A program made the position numbers and the translations under genes. Positions 51,403-56,890 of a DNA stretch of 56,890 nt are shown piece after piece. Origin of the DNA: Chitinophagaceae bacterium (GTDB taxonomy: Bacteria > Bacteroidota > Bacteroidia > Chitinophagales > Chitinophagaceae); assembly GCA_016787135.1 (NCBI GenBank), contig JAEUVK010000026.1, forward strand, positions 1-56,890. Direction: 5' to 3'. The notes beneath the pieces were generated by a model that saw only the letters and a program-made list of their open reading frames with translations, searched no databases and had not been told where the DNA came from. The stretch's first letter is position 1; every line of letters begins with the position of its first letter.

Positions 51403-51969
51403 TCATTCTTTTACTCTTTCAACATATTCTCCTGTCTTTGTATTAATACGGATAAGTTCGCCTTCATTGACAAACAACGGAACGCCAACAGTAGCTCCTG
51501 TTTCGAGTGTGGCTGGTTTCAACGTACGGGTTGCAGTATCACCTCTCAATCCCGGCTCACAATAAGTAACTTTCAATACGATCTTATCAGGCAGCTCAGC
51601 AGCAAGTATCTGGTCATTTTCGGTATTGATCAGCACACCTACTTCCTGGCCTTCCTTGAGGTATTGAGGGGCATCTATTGCATTTTCCTGCAGCGCTATT
51701 TGCTCAAAGGTGGAAGTGTCCATAAAATTGTAACCGGTATCGTCCTTATAAAGGAATTGGTAGGTACGTTTTTCTACACGTACAGGATAAATGGTATCCC
51801 CGGAGTTCCATGTCTTTTCGATTGATCTGTTATTATCAACGCCTTTCAGCTTCGCCCATACTTTAGCAGCGGCACGTGCAGTTTTGTTTTCCCCAAACTC
51901 CACCACTGAATATAAACTGCCATCAAGGTTCAGGATCAGTCCGCGGCTTATGTCGGCTGTGTTTGCCAT
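51403..51969 (-). CDS. efp: Elongation factor P with unusual loop
   Basis: 188 residues, full length, three beta-barrel domains. The KOW-like N-domain has GLILNLDGSLYSVVEF, the middle domain KEGQEVGVLINTEND, and the C-domain VPLFVNEGELIRINTKTGEYVERV. It rescues ribosomes stalled at polyproline. The loop that normally reads KPGKG with a modifiable tip lysine is here NKTARAAAK (residues 28-36), so the tip residue is Arg32. The reading frame is intact, so this is not damage. The promoter is at 51992-52022. Confidence 0.96.
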   Translation of the reverse strand: MANTADISRGLILNLDGSLYSVVEFGENKTARAAAKVWAKLKGVDNNRSIEKTWNSGDTIYPVRVEKRTYQFLYKDDTGYNFMDTSTFEQIALQENAIDAPQYLKEGQEVGVLINTENDQILAAELPDKIVLKVTYCEPGLRGDTATRTLKPATLETGATVGVPLFVNEGELIRINTKTGEYVERVKE

Positions 51970-51991
51970 AAAGTTTTATTTTTTGAGGCGG

Positions 51992-52022
51992 CAAAGATAA
52001 GGTAGTGCAGGATGAGAACAAA
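51992..52022 (-). promoter_or_regulatory. Promoter of efp(-accB-accC)
   Basis: Reverse strand TTTG (52022-52019), 19-nt spacer, perfect TATCTTTG (51999-51992), 22 bp before the ATG. Confidence 0.75.
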
Positions 52023-52139
52023 AGGTAAAATGTGCTATCAACCGGGATATTTCATAAGGTCGGGCATAGCAATTTGGAGCTATTTCCCCTATCTTTAACC
52101 CACTCCTTTGGGTAACCACCATTTCGTCAATTTTTTCTA

Positions 52140-54998
52140 ATGAGACCATTACTGCTGCTAACCACAGGTGTGACCTTATTCCTTTTTCCGGCACTTTCTG
52201 CTTTTGCCCAATTGCAGATATTCCCCAATAGTTCCGCTTCCGCATTGGCACAGAAAATAGCGGGTGAAGGTGTCTTTGTAAGTAATGCCACTCTCACCGG
52301 AGGGCAGAACGCAAAAGGCTTCTTTATTAACCGGGGGAATACCCAGATCGGTATTGACAGCGGCGTAGTCTTGACAACCGGCAGGGCTAAAACAGCCGGT
52401 TCATTTGATGGAATGGATGGAGACGGTTTTTCATCGGCCTCAAGTGTTGATGCAAGTAATGCAGCTAACCTTCCCGGAGATGCTGATCTCGCCAGTACAA
52501 TCGGAGTAGCATTATCCAACAGCAAAGATGCCTGTATCCTCGAGTTCGATTTTATACCAGTAGGCGATACCATAAAATTCAACTACGTTTTCAGTTCAGA
52601 AGAGTACCAGCCATCTTTCGTTTGCGATTTTAATGATGCTTTTGCATTCTTTATATCCGGGCCGGGTATCACGGGACTGAAGAATATTGCACTCATACCT
52701 GGCACCAATACACCTGTATCCATCTTCAACGTAAACAATGTACGGGACCCATTCACCACTTTATGCCCTAATAATACGCAGTACTATGTTGATAACGCCA
52801 GCAATGTTTTTTTTACGCATGACGGGCATACTACAGTATTGACGGCAATCAGCGAGGTACAACCCTGCCAGACCTATCACCTGAAAATGGTGATCATGGA
52901 TGTGGGTGATGCCATGTTCGACAGCGGCGTGTTCCTTGAAGCAGGAAGCCTGAGATCAGATCCTTTAAAAATTGATGCCCACACTCCACTTAATGAATTT
53001 AACCTTCCTTACCTGGCCGAAGGATGTGTGCCCGGCGCTATCCATGTAACACGAAGCCGGAAAAAGCCATACCCACAGACACTTAATCTTCTGATCACCG
53101 GTACTGCGATAAATGGGGTAGATGTTGCGCCGATAGCATTATCACATACCATACCGGCCAACGACTCTGTGGTCATCATACCTGTTTCAGCAATTGCTGA
53201 CCTTGTTGCAGAAGGGCATGAGATGCTGAAGATATATATTGGCAATAGTTGTGCAAACGTTTTTTCTGACAGTATTGAAATAGAAATAAGGGATATAGAT
53301 ATTTTAACTATCACTCCTGCCGACAGTATCCGCATTTGCAGGAACAGTTCTGTCCAGTTAACGGCGGCAAGCGGGTACGTGAACTATACATGGACAAATG
53401 CCTCCACTCTTTCTGTCAATGGGATCAATAATCCTCTTGCTTCACCCGGCTCTGCCAGCACAAATTATGTCTGTACAGCTACCATTGGATATTGTACAGC
53501 CCGCGATTCGGTCCTGGTAAAATGGAAAACGATCACCCTCCAAAATAAAACGGATATCCCTTGTAAAAACGGAACAACAGGAACTATTACCGTTACCGGT
53601 ACCGGGTGGCAAGCTCCCGTTTCTTATGCGATCAACAATAATGATTTCCAGGCAGACAATACTTTTACAGGCCTGGCAGCAGGCACCTATTGGGTAAAAA
53701 TGAAAGATATTTCCGGATGCACAGACTCTATCCAGGTTAACCTTATACAAACTTTTCCGGATATCTCTATTTCAACTATCATAACAGAAGCTACATGCAG
53801 CATCACTCCCGATGGGAATATTACTGTAACAGCCAATGGGGGAAATGGTATTTACAATTATTCATCAAACGGAACAAGCTACCAGTCAGGAAACACATTA
53901 ATTGTTCCTGAAGGTACTTATACGGTGTATGTAAAAGACGGTAACGGATGTATTGAAACATTAACGCCGGTGATGGTTTCTAAAATAAATACGATAATCA
54001 TCGACGCTGAGCCTGATCTGTATATATGTGAAGGGACCAGCCGCATCCTTAATGCTACATCTAATGTTACTGATATTAACTGGACACCCGCTATTGCACT
54101 ATCCAATACAACTTCCCTGACTCCGACCACTACTATAACCGGCACTATAAAATACTTCGTAACTGCCAGCTTCGGCACGTGCACCCGCACAGATTCTTTA
54201 GTAGTGAATGTATGGAATGCTCCCGCTCCTGATGCAGGTGATGATATACCTATTTGCTTTGGCATAACAGCACAACTAAACGGTTCTGGGGGTGAGGAGT
54301 ATGAGTGGACGAGCCATTCTACATTCATTTCTGGTACAAACATCAAAGATCCCGTGGTGAAGCCATCGGCAACCACCATTTATTACCTGCATGTAAAGGA
54401 TATTCACGGATGCCGATCCCTGCATCCGGATGAAATGCAGGTGATCGTCACGCCGGCTGTAAAGATATTTGCCGGAAGGGATACATTGGTTGCTATTAAT
54501 CAGCCATTACAACTAAATGCCATCGAAACTAATAACAGTGGCGTGACGGACTGGAAATGGGCTGACACCCGTTATCTCAGTAACCCATTTATCGCATCAC
54601 CTTTGGCAACATTCACTTCACCTGTAGCATTAGCTCCTTACGAATATACTTACACGGTGACAGGCACTACACCTGAAGGCTGCCAGGGCTCTGATGAAAT
54701 AAAAATAAAAGTGTACCAGGGGCCTGAGATATATGTGCCTTCTGCTTTCACACCTAACAATGACGGAAAGAATGATCAATTGATATCATTCCCGGTAGGA
54801 TTAAAAGAATTCAGATTCCTGCATGTATTCAACCGCTGGGGGCAAATTGTATTTTCTACTCAAAATCCTTCCAGAGGCTGGGACGGAAGGGTTACAGGTA
54901 CTGATCAGCCAACAGGAATATTCATATGGACAGCTGAAGGAATTGACTACACAGGTAAAACAATTACACGAAAAGGAACGACAACATTGATCAGGTAG
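52140..54998 (+). CDS. Large exported T9SS protein with choice-of-anchor-L-like, SprB-like and Ig-like parts
   Basis: 952 residues with a signal peptide (LLLTTGVTLFLFPALSAFAQ). Residues about 25-270 resemble choice-of-anchor L domains (GIDSGVVLTTGRA, FNYVFSSEEYQPSFVCDFNDAFAFFISG). About 470-620 hold two SprB-type repeats (GLAAGTYWVKMKDISGCTDS, VPEGTYTVYVKDGNGC). About 625-865 is Ig/PKD-like. The C-terminus, PSAFTPNNDGKNDQL...FNRWGQIVF...WDG...GIFIW, is the type B T9SS sorting signal. It should be exported and attached to or released from the surface, probably as an adhesin-like protein. Confidence 0.9.
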   Translation: MRPLLLLTTGVTLFLFPALSAFAQLQIFPNSSASALAQKIAGEGVFVSNATLTGGQNAKGFFINRGNTQIGIDSGVVLTTGRAKTAGSFDGMDGDGFSSASSVDASNAANLPGDADLASTIGVALSNSKDACILEFDFIPVGDTIKFNYVFSSEEYQPSFVCDFNDAFAFFISGPGITGLKNIALIPGTNTPVSIFNVNNVRDPFTTLCPNNTQYYVDNASNVFFTHDGHTTVLTAISEVQPCQTYHLKMVIMDVGDAMFDSGVFLEAGSLRSDPLKIDAHTPLNEFNLPYLAEGCVPGAIHVTRSRKKPYPQTLNLLITGTAINGVDVAPIALSHTIPANDSVVIIPVSAIADLVAEGHEMLKIYIGNSCANVFSDSIEIEIRDIDILTITPADSIRICRNSSVQLTAASGYVNYTWTNASTLSVNGINNPLASPGSASTNYVCTATIGYCTARDSVLVKWKTITLQNKTDIPCKNGTTGTITVTGTGWQAPVSYAINNNDFQADNTFTGLAAGTYWVKMKDISGCTDSIQVNLIQTFPDISISTIITEATCSITPDGNITVTANGGNGIYNYSSNGTSYQSGNTLIVPEGTYTVYVKDGNGCIETLTPVMVSKINTIIIDAEPDLYICEGTSRILNATSNVTDINWTPAIALSNTTSLTPTTTITGTIKYFVTASFGTCTRTDSLVVNVWNAPAPDAGDDIPICFGITAQLNGSGGEEYEWTSHSTFISGTNIKDPVVKPSATTIYYLHVKDIHGCRSLHPDEMQVIVTPAVKIFAGRDTLVAINQPLQLNAIETNNSGVTDWKWADTRYLSNPFIASPLATFTSPVALAPYEYTYTVTGTTPEGCQGSDEIKIKVYQGPEIYVPSAFTPNNDGKNDQLISFPVGLKEFRFLHVFNRWGQIVFSTQNPSRGWDGRVTGTDQPTGIFIWTAEGIDYTGKTITRKGTTTLIR

Positions 54999-55008
54999 AA
55001 AGACTCTT

Positions 55009-55509
55009 ATGCAAAAGATCATTTTCAGTTTCGTTTTATTATTGACCGCCACCGTCGCATTTAGCCAGGTTGATTCTGCGATTGCTCCACCGTACAAAAG
55101 ATTTCCGGTTGTTCCTCCGTTCCGTTTATTAACCCCTGACAGCAGTTCGGTTTTTACAAAAACTGACCTGAAAAAGAACCGGCCGGTACTCATCATACTT
55201 TTCAGCCCCGAATGTGAACATTGCAGGCGGGAAACGGAAGATATAATCAAACATATAGATGACTTTGAGAAGATACAGATAGTCATGGCCACGACTATGC
55301 CATTTGACAAAATGAAACAGTTTTATACAGATTATCAGCTTGCCCGGCACAAAAACATCACTGTCGGCAAAGACATTCAATACCTCCTGCCTGTCTATTA
55401 CGACATCCGCAGCCTGCCTTTTCTCGCTTTTTACGATAGAAAGGGAAAGCTCATTGAGGCATTTGAAGGATCACTTTCTGTTGAAAAAATGCTGACCAGG
55501 TTCGAATAA
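55009..55509 (+). CDS. Exported thioredoxin-like protein
   Basis: 166 residues with signal peptide (IIFSFVLLLTATVAFSQ). Thioredoxin/TlpA-like fold with active site SPECEHCRRE (CxxC, Cys-Glu-His-Cys) and the cis-Pro in SLPFLAFYD. Likely a periplasmic thiol oxidoreductase. It starts 10 bp after the T9SS protein stop, so they are probably co-transcribed. Confidence 0.88.
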   Translation: MQKIIFSFVLLLTATVAFSQVDSAIAPPYKRFPVVPPFRLLTPDSSSVFTKTDLKKNRPVLIILFSPECEHCRRETEDIIKHIDDFEKIQIVMATTMPFDKMKQFYTDYQLARHKNITVGKDIQYLLPVYYDIRSLPFLAFYDRKGKLIEAFEGSLSVEKMLTRFE

Positions 55510-55527
55510 AATATGAATATTATCAGT

Positions 55528-55557
55528 TTTGCCATAGGCTATGATCAGTTACCTTTG
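55528..55557 (+). promoter_or_regulatory. Promoter of mdh
   Basis: TTTG (55528-55531), 18-nt spacer, perfect TACCTTTG (55550-55557), 41 bp before the ATG at 55599. Confidence 0.75.
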
Positions 55558-55598
55558 CGTCACTAAATAATTTTACTCATTAATAAATTTTTTCGTTC

Positions 55599-56528
55599 AT
55601 GAAAGTAACTGTTGTAGGCGCCGGTGCCGTTGGAGCTACCTGTGCTGATAATATTGCCCGTAAAGAACTGGCACAGGAAGTCGTATTGCTGGATATCAAA
55701 GAGGGTATTGCTGAAGGTAAAGCACAGGATATGATGCAAACCGCCACCCTTCTTGGTTTTGATACCAAGATCACCGGCAGCACCAATGATTACGCAAAAA
55801 CAGCCGGAAGCGACGTTGTCGTTATCACTTCTGGTCTTCCCCGCAAACCCGGAATGACCCGTGAAGAACTGATCGGTGTTAATGCAGGCATTGTAAAAGG
55901 AGTAGCCGAAAATATACTGAAGCATTCTCCCAATGCGATCATCATCGTGATCAGCAACCCTATGGATACAATGACCTATTTGGCATTAAAATCAACCGGG
56001 TTGCCCAAGAACAGGATCATTGGTATGGGCGGCACTCTGGATAGTGCCCGTTTTAAATATCAGTTGAGCCAGCACCTGGGTTGTAGCCCTTCTGATCTGA
56101 ATGCAGTAGTAGTAGGTGGCCATGGTGATACTACAATGATCCCGCTGATCCGCCTGGCTACCTGGAACAGTGTTCCGGTTACTAATTTCCTGAGTACAGA
56201 ACAACAAGAGAAAATTGTAAAAGATACAATGGTAGGCGGAGCCACCTTGACTGCACTGATCGGCACATCTGCCTGGTATGCACCCGGCGCCGCAGGAGCT
56301 GCTCTCGTTGAGTCAATCCTTCGTGATGAAAAGAAATTGTTTACTTGTTGCGTAGCATTAGATGGCGAATATGGTCAAAAAGATATTTGTCTGGGCGTTC
56401 CTGTTACCATCGGTAAAAATGGCTGGGAAAAGATTATTGATTTCAAACTTAATGATACTGAACAGGCAGCATTCAATAAAAGTGCAGATGCAGTAAGAAG
56501 TATGAATGATGTGCTAAAAACGCTGTAG
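55599..56528 (+). CDS. mdh: Malate dehydrogenase
   Basis: 309 residues, LDH-like MDH group. NAD-binding VTVVGAGAVGATCADNI; SGLPRKPGMTREEL carries the substrate Arg pair typical of malate specificity; the active-site His is in VVGGHGDTTMIPL; the sequence GTLDSARFKYQL is typical. It interconverts malate and oxaloacetate in the citric acid cycle. Own promoter and strong terminator, so monocistronic. Confidence 0.97.
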   Translation: MKVTVVGAGAVGATCADNIARKELAQEVVLLDIKEGIAEGKAQDMMQTATLLGFDTKITGSTNDYAKTAGSDVVVITSGLPRKPGMTREELIGVNAGIVKGVAENILKHSPNAIIIVISNPMDTMTYLALKSTGLPKNRIIGMGGTLDSARFKYQLSQHLGCSPSDLNAVVVGGHGDTTMIPLIRLATWNSVPVTNFLSTEQQEKIVKDTMVGGATLTALIGTSAWYAPGAAGAALVESILRDEKKLFTCCVALDGEYGQKDICLGVPVTIGKNGWEKIIDFKLNDTEQAAFNKSADAVRSMNDVLKTL

Positions 56529-56542
56529 CAGAAATTTACCAA

Positions 56543-56582
56543 AATAGAAAAGCAGTTTCCTTACAGAAACTGCTTTTCTATT
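56543..56582. terminator. Strong bidirectional terminator
   Basis: A perfect 17-bp stem: AATAGAAAAGCAGTTTC (56543-56559) with GAAACTGCTTTTCTATT (56566-56582), six-base loop. It separates convergent mdh and the T9SS cargo gene. Confidence 0.9.
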
Positions 56583-56618
56583 AATAGAGTATTTTGTTAT
56601 TCAACTCATGCTGTTTTC

Positions 56619-56890
56619 TTACTGTTTTACAAACTTGCTGACAGCAGATTCACCTTCGGCTGACCGGCTCAGCACCTTGACCAGGTAACTGCCTGATGCC
56701 AGGTTGCCGATCTCGACCGGTACTGTATTGGAGCCCGTCTCCACATTCACCTGCTTTTGTTTGATCGTCTTTCCACTTACATCCATCACTACCAGTGTCA
56801 CATCTTCCCGCTGCGGCGACTCCACTATCACATTGATCAGCTGGCTCGCCGGATTGGGGAAGACTCCCCCTATGCCTGCTATCTTTGGCT
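56619..56890 (-). CDS. T9SS type A sorting-domain protein (partial, N-terminus cut)
   Basis: Only the last 90 residues are in the window; the frame stays open to the right edge. The visible part has GGVFPNPASQLINV, the PNP motif that opens a type A T9SS sorting domain, then VTLVVMDVSGKTIKQKQV and LASGSYLVKVLS, ending in SKFVKQ. The full protein is exported through the outer membrane and its C-terminus removed. The nature of the cargo lies outside the window. Confidence 0.88.
   Translation of the reverse strand, partial: PKIAGIGGVFPNPASQLINVIVESPQREDVTLVVMDVSGKTIKQKQVNVETGSNTVPVEIGNLASGSYLVKVLSRSAEGESAVSKFVKQ

Overview
The window is a chromosomal segment of a Bacteroidota bacterium, most probably of the family Chitinophagaceae. 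The evidence is: promoters of the TTTG-N18/20-TAnnTTTG type; type IX secretion signals (a CHU_C-type C-terminus at about 54700-54998 and a PNPAS-type C-terminus cut by the right edge); class II and class III glutamine synthetases side by side; the gene order efp-accB-accC; phosphosulfolactate synthase next to shikimate dehydrogenase; and many small exported proteins and lipoproteins. Genes are closely packed, with frequent 1-4 nt overlaps. I see no rRNA, tRNA, CRISPR array or insertion sequence.

Layout. 1-537 is an ECF sigma factor cut by the left edge. 850-2715 is a foreign-looking, AT-rich island of two small cassettes, an orphan gene and a ParDE toxin-antitoxin pair. Each is closed by its own inverted repeat and followed by a hairpin like an integron attC site. 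3057-4713 is a Crp/Fnr regulator with DoxX and AhpD-like proteins. 4758-11171 holds mostly solitary genes: dehydrogenase, exported proteins, META lipoprotein, YceI, an ATPase-fold protein, transglutaminase and SET protein. 11518-14128 is a LytS/LytTR two-component operon with a DinB/MDMPI-fold gene between kinase and regulator. 14299-16950 carries a lipoprotein dioxygenase and an S9 peptidase. 17019-19113 has rpsG, rpsL and ilvE. 19175-22225 is a run of a HolD-like protein, RdgB, an ECF sigma, its likely membrane anti-sigma and a thioesterase. 22222-25262 holds aroE, comA and a TPR protein. 25527-30278 has exported proteins, yidC and pyrG. 30530-37854 has an amidohydrolase operon, proC, hldD and purL. 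37993-41194 is an operon of a polytopic membrane protein, a kinase-fold protein and a HAD phosphatase. 41362-44644 holds the two glutamine synthetases. 44714-49222 has a ThuA protein, an ATE-like transferase and two peptidases. 49299-51969 is accC, accB, efp. 52140-56890 holds a large T9SS-exported protein, a thioredoxin-like protein, malate dehydrogenase and a second T9SS cargo.

Most genes are ordinary housekeeping or envelope genes. The most unusual points are the integron-like cassette pair at 855-2714; an elongation factor P whose conserved lysine loop is rewritten with Arg32 at its tip; a ten-G run inside the LPS heptose gene hldD; the membrane/kinase/phosphatase operon; and long intergenic palindromes, one of them inside the accB-accC unit. 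All functions are read from the sequence and remembered family features; no database search was run.
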